Shown here: positions 45,758 through 56,183 of the stretch, one piece after another
Layout of the letters: each line of letters opens with the position of its first letter
How positions within the stretch are numbered: the first letter of the stretch is position 1
Assembly (NCBI GenBank): GCA_963555705.1
Contig: OY743174.1
Span: 26,973,608-27,037,607 of the forward strand
DNA length: 64,000 nt
From: Ligustrum vulgare
Lineage: Eukaryota > Streptophyta > Magnoliopsida > Lamiales > Oleaceae
Direction: 5' to 3'
The notes under the pieces: generated by a model
The model's database searches: none
What the model was told of the DNA's origin: nothing
The model's input: the letters and a program-made list of their open reading frames with translations, nothing else
Program-made: the position numbers and the translations under genes

Positions 45758-46135
45758 TGATAAGTGTGTTTTGCACACTTATTTTGCTTTTAAATCGATA
45801 ATTTAATTGACAAATTGAGCGAATTTCTACTTATAAATTGTGTTTATCTTGTACAATTAGGTACAACCTCAATTGGAAAGAAAATGGACAAGATTGGAGT
45901 ACAATTGAGCTAAAAGAGGAGCAAATTTGATGTCCAATGACCTAATTGAAAGAAATCAAAAGTTTGGGGACTCAATTGCAACATCTCAGAAAGTTGGAGG
46001 ACTAAAGATGCAAATATTTCAGGGGCATATTTGTAATAAAAGTCAAAATTCGAGGACTAAATTGAAGAAGACCAGAAGATGACGACTTTGGTTGCAATTA
46101 GTTTAAAGAAAAGAAAGGAAAAAAAAAAAGAAAAA

Positions 46136-46200
<65 letters not shown>

Positions 46201-47428
46201 ATGGGTTTTAGCCCATGCCTTAAATTGTTTTGCTGGCACACGCAATGTGCTCAGTAGAACTCAACAGATTTTTAATCTGTTGCCCATGCGATCGCGTGGG
46301 CAAATTTTGACCCAATCGGATTTTATTTTCTGTTTTTATTATTTTAAGTTAAGGGCGTATTTGGCTCAATTGTGGACGGGTTTTTGGACCTTTTTAGGTC
46401 AGATTTTGTGGGGGTATTTATACCCCCACTTCTCTCTTCACAAAAAGCCCCAATTTTTTTTACCAAACCCTAGCCCCTTTCTCTCTTTTCTTTTCTTTGT
46501 TTTTGATTTAGTTTGTAATTTGGTTTAATTTTCAAGTTGCTAGCACCCATTGGATCAAAGAAGCAAGAAGTAAAGTGGAAATACAAAACAAAGTTCAAAG
46601 ATTCTTGGAGCAAAAATCAAGAAAAGTGTTGTATTTTATTTTTCTGGTATTTTTATCTTTAATTTCTATATTTTGTGATGTATTTTCATAAACCTTATCT
46701 TTTGTGGAATATTTATATAATGGGCTAGTTGTTCTATGTTGGGATAATTGATGTAGCTTAACTTAGTTTAAGTAGTTTTAATGTTTGTTTATTAATTTTG
46801 AGCTTATTTCATGTGTGTTTGTTATTGAGATTATTCCATGTGTTTGATTGATCACCAAATATATGTTTTGTGGAGTGTATGATAATCGAGAGATATTGTG
46901 CATTTTAGACCAAATAACAAATGCTCTAGGTTCTTGTTAAGGATAGAGAGATATACCTTAAACCCTAGATGATCCATTGAGTTATTTTCACAAATAGTTA
47001 ATGCAATTGATTGGGCTTTAATCGACATAGAGATATAGTAGGTAAAACCAATTGATTAGGGTTAATTTCACTCAATAGAGGTAATTAGCTAAACTTGGAA
47101 AATCAGGTCTAACATTGTAAATGAGTAATTTATTAATTTGCATGTGTTGAGAAATTATTTAAGCAAGAGTTAAGTGAAATCATGAATCCCAACAATTTTA
47201 TCTTTCATTTTCCTTGTTTTAATTTGGTTTCAAATTAGTTCCTTTAATTTAGAATTTTCCAAAACCAACTTTTAATTGTGTGTTTCTTTTTATTGTTAGA
47301 ATTAAATTAATTAAAGTTGTATAATCTAAAGTAAACATTCCTCGTGGGATCGACAATCCGAACTCAAAAAGTCCACTTTATTACTTATACGCGACTCATG
47401 CGCTTGCGGTACACTATTTGAGCGAACA
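45758..47428 (+). mobile_element. Solo gypsy-type LTR (family 1) inside copia B gag
   Basis: It starts TGATAAGTGTGTTTTGCACAC and ends TTGAGCGAACA. Flanks GCATA (45753-45757) and ACATA (47429-47433) are a 5-bp target duplication with one change. Removing the LTR and one flank restores the gag frame (GNSI then PQAKENVVES). It aligns with the solo LTR at 6670-8276. A TATA-like GGTATTTATACC is at about 46414, with ATGCGATCGCGTGGG upstream (about 46286). It contains an (AT)n tract. Confidence 0.93.
46139..46197. repeat. (AT)n microsatellite, about 29 units
   Basis: Uninterrupted AT dinucleotides within the solo LTR, absent from the sister LTR at 6670-8276. Confidence 0.97.
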
Positions 47429-50400
47429 ACATACCACAAGCAAAGGAAAATGTGGTGGAATCTAGCAACAACAAAGGAAAGAAAAGAAAGCATTCCGTTG
47501 AACCAACAAAGAAGAATGCAAAGAAGTTCAACGGAAATTGCTATAACTATGGAAAGGCTGGACATCGCTCGGTTGATTGTCGCAAACCTAAGAAGCAATC
47601 CCAAGCCAACATTGTCGAATCTGATGCCATATCAAATGGCATGTCCGATATGAATTTATCGACTGTTGTTTCTGAATGCAACCTTGTTAAAAATCCCATG
47701 GAATGGTGGGTTGATATGGGTGCAACCCGTCACATTTGTGCCGATAGAGGAATGTTCACATCATACACTCCAACCGAGGGAGAAAAATTGTTTATGGGAA
47801 ATTCCTCAACATCCAAAGTTGAAGGATAAGGCAAAGTGGTCTTGAAGATGACGTCGGGAAAAGAACTTAGCCTCAATAATGTCCTTCACATACCGGATAT
47901 TCGCAAGAACCTTGTGTCGGGTTCTTTGTTAAGCAAGAATGACTTTAAACTAGTCTTTGTATCGGATAAGTTTGTATTTATCAAAAATAATATGTATGTA
48001 GGCAAAGGCTATGTAAAAGATGGACTATTCAAAATGAATGTCCTAACTGTTGTACCAAATGCTACAAGCAATAAAACGTCATCTTCAGTTTATATTCTTG
48101 AGTCATCTAATCTATGGCATCATAGATTAGGACATGCAAACTTTAATTCAATACGCAAGTTAATGAATTTAAGTTTACTTCCGAATATGCATTTTAATAA
48201 TGAAAAATGTGAAACATGTGTAGAGGCAAAAGCGGCCAAAACACAATTTCATTCTGTTGAATGAAACACCACACCATTAGAACTAATTCACACGATGTGT
48301 GTGATTTGAAGTTCGTACAAACTAGGGGTGGTAAAAAGTACTTTATCACATTCATAGATGATTGTACAAGATATTGTTATGTATACTTGTTAAAAAGCAA
48401 AGATGAAGCTTTGGAAGTGTTTAAACACTACAAAAATGAAGTTGAAAATCAACTTGAAAAACGAATAAAAATGATTCGTAGTTATAGAGATGGAGAACAT
48501 GTTGCACCGTTTAAATAATTTTGTGCAGAATCTGGAATCATTCATCAAACAACGGCACCATATTCACCACAATCTAATGGAATTACTGAACGCAAAAATC
48601 GAACGTTAAAGGAAATGATGAATGCAATGTTGATTAGTTCGGGCTTACCTCAAAACTTGTGGGGGGAAGCCATACTTTCTGAAAATCATATCCTAAATAA
48701 AATACCACACAAAGATAAGGTTGAATCGCCTTACGAATTATGGAAAGGTCGGAAACCTTCCTACAAATATCTCAAAGTGTGGGGGTGCTTAGCAAAAGTA
48801 CAAATACCCAAACCTAAACAAGTTAGGATTGGACCAAAGACAATTGATTGTGTCTTTATTGGATATGCTATCAATAGTAGTGCATATTGATTCTTGGTAG
48901 ACAAATCCGAAGTACTTGATGTACGCGTAGGTACAATTATTGAATCAAGAAATGCGGTCTTCTTTGAAGATAGTTTTCCGTGTAAAGAAAAGGAAGTAAG
49001 TTCAAGTAAACGAACTTATGATAACATACATGGAAAGAACGATGATCTGCAAGTAAATGAAGAACCAAGACGTAGTAAAAGGCAACGAATTCCAAAGACA
49101 TTCGATCCAGAACTCGTAACCAATTTACTTGAAAATGATCCAAGGACATTTGATGAAGCAATGTCCTCTCCCGAAGCTCCTTTTTGGAAAGAAGCTGTAC
49201 GCAACGAAATTGAATCCATCATGAGTAACCATACTTGGGAATTGGTTGAACTCCCTCCGGGAAACAAAGCTTTAGGCTGTAAATGGATCTTCAAAAAGAA
49301 ATTGAAGTCGGATGGATCAATTGATAAATACAAGGCTAGATTAGTAGCCAAAGGGTATAGACAAAAAGAAGGACTAGATTTATTTGATATTTATTCACCC
49401 GTTACAAGAATTACGTCTATACGTGTCTTGATTGCAATCGCAGCATTGCATAATCTTGAAATACATCAAATGGAAGTCAAAACTGCATTTCTAAATGGTG
49501 AATTAGAAGAAGAAATCTACAAATAAAAACCTGAAGGGTTTGTTGCACCAGGAAATGAAAAGAAGGTGTGTAGACTTGTAAAATCATTGTATGGATTGAA
49601 ACAAGCACCGAAGCAATGGCATGAAAAGTTTGATAAAACTATGTTGTCAAATTGCTTCAAAATCAATGAATGTGACAAGTGTGTCTACATTAAAAACACA
49701 CCTAACGAATATGAATATGTTATCGTATGCCTATATGTTGACAATATGCTAATTATGGGAAATAACTCCAAAGTCATTTCCTCGACTAAGAAAATGTTAA
49801 CAAAACATTTTGACATGAAGGATATGAGAGTGGCGGATGTAATATTAGGGATTAAAATCTCTAAGACATCCGATGGTTTGTCATTGTCTCACTCACATTA
49901 TGTTGAGATTATACTTAAGAAATTTAAGGCGTATAATGATAAACCGGTTAAGTCACCAGTTGACTTAGGCCTACATTGCCCGTATCTCAATTGGAATATT
50001 AGCGTGTCATTAGTAGTTTAATGTATATTACCAACTGCACAAGATCGGATATAGCATACATAGTCAACAAGTTGAGTAGATTCACTACTAATCCAAGTGT
50101 TGTACATTGGAAGGCATTAAACCGAGTTCTTAGATACTTAAGACACACGGTTGAATATGGATTACACTACTCAAAATATCCCGCGGTGTTAGAAGGATAT
50201 ACTGCTACAAATTGGATATTTGACACTAAGGATTCAAAATCCACGAGTGGTTATGTATTTACCATTGGAGGTGGAGCTGTGTCCTGGAAATCGTCTAAGC
50301 AAACGTGTATTGCTCGATCCACGATGGAATCTGAGTTTATTGCGTTAGACAAAGCTGGTGAAGAAGCATAATGGCTTCGTAATTTTCTTGAAGAAATTCC

Positions 50401-51228
50401 ATGTTGGGAAAAGCCGGTTTCTGCGATTAATATACATTGTGATAATCAGTCGGCAATAGCAAGGGCACAAAACAGTATGTATAATGGCAAGTCTCGACAT
50501 ATCCGTCGGAGACATAATACCATTAAACAGTTAATATCGAATTGTATAATCTCTATTAACTATGTGAAGTCTAAAGAAAATTTGGCTGATTCTTTGACGA
50601 AAGGACTTGTAAGAGATCAAGTATACCATCTTTAGAGTGGAATGGGCCTAAAGCCTATTGAATAGAATTACTATGACAGAAACCCAACCTTGTAGATTGG
50701 AGATCCCAAGATCTTATTTCAATGGGACAACTAAGTCATAAATGATTTGGAATAAAGCACTTATTCCCATTCCTAAAATTTAAAATGCTATGTAAAATGT
50801 GTATAAGGATAAGTGTACATATATACTTTTAATGATTCATAACCTTGAGATAGAAAGGTATGAGATCACCTATATAAATGTAAAGTGGGGGTGCTTTTAC
50901 GAGAGTTCGAGGCTTAATTCTCTTACAGCACTTATGAAACCAAGAGTTGTCCAGGGCCAAAATGGACACAACCATGAGAACCGAATTGGTTAGATAAATC
51001 ATGGTGTTGGTATAGTTGTTTGGTTTTACACGAACGGCTGGATGGTTCAAGACATCGCGTTCACCAACTAGCCTAGTAAATCCGATTGTATTCAACTAAA
51101 GAAGGTTAAAGGCCACAAGCTACCTATCTTGATGCTATGACTTGTCGTGTGTACTCCATTTGTTAGAGTCTGCACTTCATTTGCATTGCATTCGCATTGT
51201 GTTGCGCATATCGAGGAATTTTCATTCA

Positions 51229-51238
51229 TGTGGGGGAT
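51229..51238 (+). promoter_or_regulatory. Polypurine tract of copia B
   Basis: TGTGGGGGAT, within CATTCATGTGGGGGAT, lies immediately before the 3' LTR at 51239. It primes plus-strand DNA synthesis. The tract is identical before copia A's 3' LTR. Confidence 0.9.
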
Positions 51239-52178
51239 TGTTGGATATTGGTTAATAAATCGATAAATCAAGAAATTGATTAAGTATCGAAAAACTGACT
51301 AAAGGGACTTCGTGTCGACTTCGGCTAAATACTCAGAAGCTCGGCTCAATCCGTTTAGACAAAACTGTTTGTCACTTCGCCACTTCAGGACACACACATG
51401 GGGATCGAGGGGGCAGCGCCCCCCGTGGGGGCTCGGGGGCAACGCCCCCGAAAGAGAATTTTGATTTCTCCGCATGTATTGAAGGTTATATTTGGCATTT
51501 CGAAAACCAATATCGGATGAATGAGAAATTACGAAAAAGGATGAAATCAGGTCAAAATATTTGACCGTGCGACCGCATGGTTAGGAAACCGTGTGATCAC
51601 ACGTCAAATTCATTTCTGGCTTTTTGCGTAAAGTCGTAACACCGCGCGGATTATAACCATGCGGCCGCACGGTTGTCCGGTGAAAAGACACATTTTCATA
51701 AATGTGTATGGTTTGGAAAGGGTGCATGGTTTGGCCTCAACCATTTCATCAACATCCTTTCATGGTCTATAAATATGACCATTTGGGTGTCCTATTCCTC
51801 ACAATTTGATATGCAAAACATATATCATCCTCTCTTCTCTCCAAAATCAAAATCACAGCATTTGTTGTTTTTTTATTTTCTTTCATTTCATCTTTGGAGT
51901 ACATACACCAAATTTTGATTCGTTGTACTTGTATTTTGGAGTGCTACAAACACAAGTAAAGCCGTTGTATCTTGGAAGTCGATTACCGGAATCTGTAGGC
52001 ACCGTTGCGGGACAAATTCGACTTAAGGACAAAGAGTCCAACTATTGCCTAAGCTTTGTCCCTACTTTTCTTCTTCTTATTTGTATTTTCCTTTCCGTTA
52101 CTCTGTTCAATTTTCGGCACGAATTTATAAACTATCATTCTACTTATTTTGGCGTCACTATTCACAATTCTTCCAACA
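51239..52178 (+). mobile_element. 3' LTR of copia B
   Basis: 940 bp. It aligns over its full length with 43958-44875 and carries an extra GC-rich motif (GCGGATTATAACC, GCGGCCGCACGG, about 51645-51672) that is missing from the 5' copy. The TATA box is at about 51768. Confidence 0.95.
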
Positions 52179-52183
52179 AACCC

Positions 52184-52437
52184 TAGATCCTTGGCCTCCA
52201 AAGTCATTCAAATTTTCAATCCTGCCATATTTTAAAAAGATCAATCTCATCCTCCTTAGTCCCTATTCTTGATGTATTATAAATAATTCATATGATACAG
52301 TCCAAAAATGAAGTTCCGTACAAATGAAAAGAAAATATAAGACCTAAAAAATTACAAAATAACACGGTCATATTATATTTTCCGCATCTTGGGAGATATT
52401 CTTTCGCAGCAACTTCATAGATTCATAAGGCTCTGTG
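52184..52437. other. Non-coding remnant of the LCBK-like intron
   Basis: Sequence between copia B and the next MITE. No exon or repeat is recognised. The missing LCBK exon (the one that would follow NEV) was looked for here and not found. Confidence 0.5.
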
Positions 52438-52584
52438 GCTTTGTTTGTTAAAAGTTTTTAAAAAAAAATGTGATATTTTCGAGATAAAATATACGATTGA
52501 AAAGTGATTTTAAAAAATGTGTGTGATTAAAAAATAATTATGAAAAAATATATTATTTAAAAACAAGTTCGTCAAATAGAAGCT
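52438..52584. mobile_element. MITE related to 32168-32304
   Basis: Ends GGCTTTGTTTGTTAAAAG and ACAAGTTCGTCAAATAGAAGC are imperfect inverted repeats matching the family at 32168. The interior shares the GATT.AAAAGTGATTT and TTATTTA words. Confidence 0.6.
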
Positions 52585-52776
52585 AAAGTATAAATTTTTC
52601 AATAAGGTAATTTGCAGTATCTGTAGCTGCCAGAAGTCAAATTAAGCTCTTTTTAGGTACTTCAACCCATGGCACCCATGTGGTCAGATACACCTAGACT
52701 TTGGCAGCATCGAAAGAAATTTCAGCACCTAAATAATATATTTGAACGAAATATTCCCCTCATTCATGGAATATAA

Positions 52777-52953
52777 GAGCTTGTTTGATTTTCATCAAAA
52801 AAAAATTATTTTTCTATAGTATTCAATCTCAATCATTTATTAAAATTCAAATCTACAATATTTGACTTTTCAATCAAATCCCAACCATCAATTCTCCTAA
52901 AAATCACTATTCATTTAAAAAAGAACTCAGTTTAACTTAAATCAAACGCACAC
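52777..52953 (-). mobile_element. Tourist-like MITE, TAA target duplication, inverted copy
   Basis: Ends GAGCTTGTTTGATTT and AAATCAAACGCACAC are flanked by TAA (52774-52776 and 52954-52956). It is the reverse-orientation relative of 43406-43578. Confidence 0.8.
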
Positions 52954-52992
52954 TAAATGAAAAAGCATGAACAAAATCTGATATCTTCTAAC

Positions 52993-53206
52993 CTCATTTA
53001 CAATTCCATCGCCTCCAACACATATAATACCTACAAGTACATAAAATGTCAAGTGGATAGTCAACTGCATTAATTAAACTAGATCAAACGCTTATTAGAG
53101 AAAAGAAACGACAATTACCACTAGGACATGTATTGAAGTCAACACTAGATGCGAGTTTTCTAGCATGACCAACAAAAGTTATGTTGACCAACTCAAACCC
53201 AGCTAG
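52993..53206 (-). pseudogene. LCBK1: Sphingoid long-chain-base kinase-like, two upstream exons
   Basis: Exon at 53206-53119 (TTATAG acceptor) reads LAGFELVNITFVGHARKLAS, then SVDFNTCPS, and ends G|GTAATT. Exon at 53030-52993 (TTGTAG acceptor) completes the split Gly codon and reads GIICVGGDGIVNE before GTTAGA. GGDG is the nucleotide-binding motif of the diacylglycerol kinase catalytic domain. Both exons are frame-intact with canonical splice sites and continue, after one missing exon, into those at 43144 and 40676. The gene 5' part and the exon with the PAGSDNS region are not visible, so the locus is incomplete. Copia B separates the two halves. Confidence 0.85.
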
Positions 53207-53329
53207 CTATAAAATAGCACATCAAGGAAAAACTAATTTAACCCTAGGATTAATTGCACAAAATACTAACTTAATCAAACAAAACTGATTTTTACTTATC
53301 AAAAAGAAAAATCTGAAAAATACTGGATG

Positions 53330-53965
53330 AAGTTGCTCCTCTGCACCAGACTCCAGTGCACTCTATCTTCGTCGCCTCCGGCCATTTGCACACTAGACAT
53401 GGTCTTCTCCCCGAGCTTACCACTGCACCACCACTAACTCCCCTCCGCCACCACTGTCACCACCGAACCACCATCCCCTTCTCCAACAACATATCGTGAC
53501 TGCAGCCTAAAATCATGAACGCCGTTGCCACTTTTTGTTGCTGATTCGCAGCCAGTTGGAGACCTGTTGGTTGTAAAGAATCTGCATGGTGGTCCGACGA
53601 TGACGGGGAGGGTCCGCGACCATGTTGCCAGCGCGACGACGTCGAAAATGGAAATGGTTGGGTTCGGTTAGTGCGAAAATCGAATTGAAGAAAGTTCAAT
53701 TGATAATGATTTGGTAGATGTGTGGTTGAGTTGTTGGTGGGGGTGGATTGTAGAAGGTAAACCGTCGGCTAGAGAGGCGTTTTCCGACGGCAATTGGGCG
53801 GTTCAGTGGGAGAAGACCATGGCAATCGCACTGAAGAAGGTCCAATTGATAATGATTTGGTAGATGTGTGGTTGAGTTTTTGGTGGGAGAAGGTAAACCA
53901 CCGGCAAGAGAGGCGTTTTCCGACGGCAATAGGGCGGTCCGATGGAAGAACATGGCGAAAAAATC
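53330..53965. repeat. GC-richer block with 146-bp tandem duplication
   Basis: The stretch from GAAGAAAGTTCAATTGATAA (53687) recurs at 53833 (GAAGAAGGTCCAATTGATAA) with the same tail (GAGAGGCGTTTTCCGACGGC). The block is much GC-richer than its neighbours and gives frames of 80-85 codons on the minus strand that match no family. It may be the end of a transposon or a captured exon, as the composition resembles the captured block at 33415. Confidence 0.6.
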
Positions 53966-53999
53966 GCCCCTAGGTCATTTGTGACAGTAGAAATAATTG

Positions 54000-54290
54000 A
54001 AAAGGTATAATAAGTATCGCATTATGATACTAGAAAAAAAAAAAAAAGTATCACAAGTATCACACTGTGATAGTAGAAAAAATTGAAAAATATCATAAGT
54101 ATCACACTGTGATACTAAAAAAAATTGAAAAGTATCATAAGTATCACATTGTGATACTAACAAATTTAAAAAGTATCATATTGTGATACTAAAAAAATTG
54201 AAAAGTATCATAAGTATCATAATGTGTTACCAACATAATCAAAAGTATCACACTGTGATACTAACATATTTAAAAAGTATCATAAGTATT
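54000..54290. repeat. Palindrome array, about 40-50-bp units
   Basis: Units of AGTATCATAAGTATCACACTGTGATACTA plus a short A/T spacer (AAAATTGAAA or CAAATTTAAA) occur about seven times. Each unit carries the 17-nt palindrome GTATCACACTGTGATAC or a one-base variant. The minus-strand frame across it shows the repeated peptide VSQCDTYDTFQFF, an artefact of the repeat. Confidence 0.9.
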
Positions 54291-54540
54291 TTTCAGTTTT
54301 CAAGATTTTTTTATAAGTAATTTTCAAGTTTTATAAAATGTAAGTAAATTTCAGTTTGATCTTTAAAATTAGGGTATTTTTGTAAAAAGCCCTTAACCCT
54401 ACCTCCAAGTCCAACCATATATAAACATGGGCTAGTTACTTGATCCAAATACATGTTGCAAAAAATACTGATATAAAAGGATATAAAATTGAAGAAGTTC
54501 AGCAATCCATCTATGACTATCAACCTACACATCTTTCTCA

Positions 54541-54636
54541 TTCACAATTAACATACTCCAGGTAAAACTAATTTTAGAGAGAGAGAGATTCACAATTAAC
54601 ATACTCCAGGTAAAACGAATTTTAGAGAGAGAGAGA
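54541..54636. repeat. 48-bp tandem duplication with (GA)n
   Basis: TTCACAATTAACATACTCCA plus GGTAAAAC.AATTTTAGAGAGAG starts at 54541 and 54589, differing at one base. Confidence 0.92.
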
Positions 54637-56016
54637 AATAAATTAATAAAAAAGGGAAAAACAAAAAGCCTTAACTCACATTTATTTGGTGGCGGCTACA
54701 TTAATCATGCATCAATCAGGACAGAATTAGGTAGTCAAATGGCTTATTGGATTCATCGCGAACCCATCTTCAGATTTCATTATTCATAACATAAACCAAA
54801 TAAATAAAGTTCATGCATATGGTCAACCATAGAGTATTTCATCCTCCATATGTTATGTATTCCTTTCATTTATTTTCCATCTCCATGATGGCTTCCAGTG
54901 CATTCTTTATATCATATAGAGGGGCCACATAAACCATGTATATGACTAAAATTAACAATTAGACCAAATGAAACAATTTTGTTTGGTCAAACTCCAGAAG
55001 TAGCAGCAAAGTATTTGCATTCATTTTGCTCCTCTTGGATTTCTACCGGTGAAAAAAGATGTCACTGTATGGTGAAATATCAAAAAACTGAATTCGGAGA
55101 AGATTAATTTGCTCGTTAATACGACTTTTTGGTCCAATGATGAAGCATTAAAATTCTATTTCATCATTAAATAACTAATTCTTAAATCTTATTACACATG
55201 TTCACATTCCACTTTTGTATTTCTGAGCACATATTCAAATGAAGAAATGCCTTGTGCAGAAAATTTGAGAATTCGGTTTCATTAGCAGACATTTTCCAGA
55301 TTTCAAACGGGAAACCTTCCAATATTGGTATTCCTCCAAGTAAATCCGAATAGTGCTTAACCTTGTTCCCTCTAACATTTTACCAAATATAGCCTAATCA
55401 TTCCCAAAAAATATAAAGTTCAAATAAATCCGAATTGATGACTATATATATATATGCTCATTCAGGACTAACACCCCCAATTGAATGTACAAGGCTATAA
55501 AAGATAACATCCATGCTTATAGCCTCATAAAGTTACCCAACTGTTGTAATTCTTCAAAAACATATAAAACTACAGATTTTTAATTCAAAGCAGGTGAAAT
55601 CAATATTATTGTGTAATAGGTGTTTCTTAGATACATGTTATTATGGAATAATATCTTCAAAAAACAGTTCAGGATCCACTCAACTTCATTAAATCAGTGT
55701 CCCAAATAATTAAGCCTCTGTTTGACAAACGCAAAAAAACATATTTGTAAACAACATAATTCCCTAAATTATTTTTTAACCATGCATATTTTCTCTACCC
55801 ACTTTTCAACCACACATCTTACCTCGAAAACATAAAAAAATATGTTTTTAAGCAAAAAACTTTTAACAAATAGCAGCAACAAAAGGGTAATCGAGGGGTT
55901 AAAGCATCCCCACCCCTAAAACGAGATAAGAATAAAAAAAGAATTTCATCACTTCCATATGTTAATACATAATGTTTCTCAACTTTCACCTGTAGCAATT
56001 TAAAAGAACCTTAAAG
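54637..56016. other. AT-rich non-coding region
   Basis: No gene is recognised. A partial MITE-like block at about 55712-55880 (GCCTCTGTTTGACAAAC; ACCACACATCTTACC) resembles the other GCCT-type MITEs. A short (TA)n lies near 55444. Confidence 0.5.
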
Positions 56017-56175
56017 CTATGTTGCTCGGACTCGGGTATGGGTATCGGGTACGTATCTAAGTGTAGGATTCTTTCTTTTGGTTAAAAGGATTCGAGAAGG
56101 ATCGCATACCCATGTCCCATATCCGAGTGTACGACACGGGTACTTCTTCAAAAGTGAAGAGTCCGAGCAACATTG
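56017..56175. mobile_element. hAT-like MITE with perfect 8-bp target duplication
   Basis: Ends CTATGTTGCTCGGACTC and GAGTCCGAGCAACATTG are 17-bp inverted repeats with one mismatch. CCTTAAAG flanks both sides (56009-56016 and 56176-56183). It is 159 bp. The GTTGCTCGGACTC terminus is that of a MITE family I recall as common in plants. Confidence 0.9.
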
Positions 56176-56183
56176 CCTTAAAG

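Larger units (their letters stand above)
44999..50635 (+). pseudogene. Copia B gag-pol polyprotein, inactivated
   Basis: One reading frame starts at ATG 44999. Gag shows FVGVDFKRWQQKM, LRIEED and, past the nested LTR, a knuckle CYNYGKAGHRSVDC (second Cys lost). The protease WWVDMGATRHIC has DMG instead of DTG. Pre-integrase: LWHHRLGHANF..CETC. The integrase core has TFIDDCTRYCYVYLLKSKDE, TTAPYSPQSNGITERKNRT. RT has WIFKKKLKSDG, QMEVKTAFLNGELEEEIY, KSLYGLKQAPKQW, and VCLYVDNMLIMG, where the second catalytic Asp is Asn. RNase H has [40 protein letters not shown] and a DSLTKGL tail. In-frame stops lie near 47827, 48262, 48516, 48888, 49524 and 50369; frameshifts near 48285 and 49980. Confidence 0.93.
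43958..52178 (+). mobile_element. Copia element B, full structure with nested solo LTR
   Basis: LTR, leader, gag-pol, PPT and LTR are all present in order, with a perfect 5-bp target duplication AACCC (43953-43957 and 52179-52183). Removing the nested LTR leaves about 6.5 kb. LTR termini are TGTTGG/CCAACA. It was inserted into the LCBK-like gene. Gag-pol carries about six in-frame stops and two frameshifts, and the two LTRs differ by many substitutions and a gap of about 30 bp, so it is old and immobile on its own. Confidence 0.96.

Noticed and set aside
46057..46245. Minus-strand frame with an alternating Tyr-Ile run
   Set aside because: It is translation of the (AT)n microsatellite.
48937..49351. 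Two minus-strand frames of 74 and 111 codons
   Set aside because: They are antisense shadows of the copia B RT-integrase linker, which shows clear domain conservation on the plus strand.
54000..54290. CRISPR-like array
   Set aside because: The spacers are short, A/T-rich and near-identical, the host is a plant, and no cas genes exist. It is a palindromic tandem repeat.
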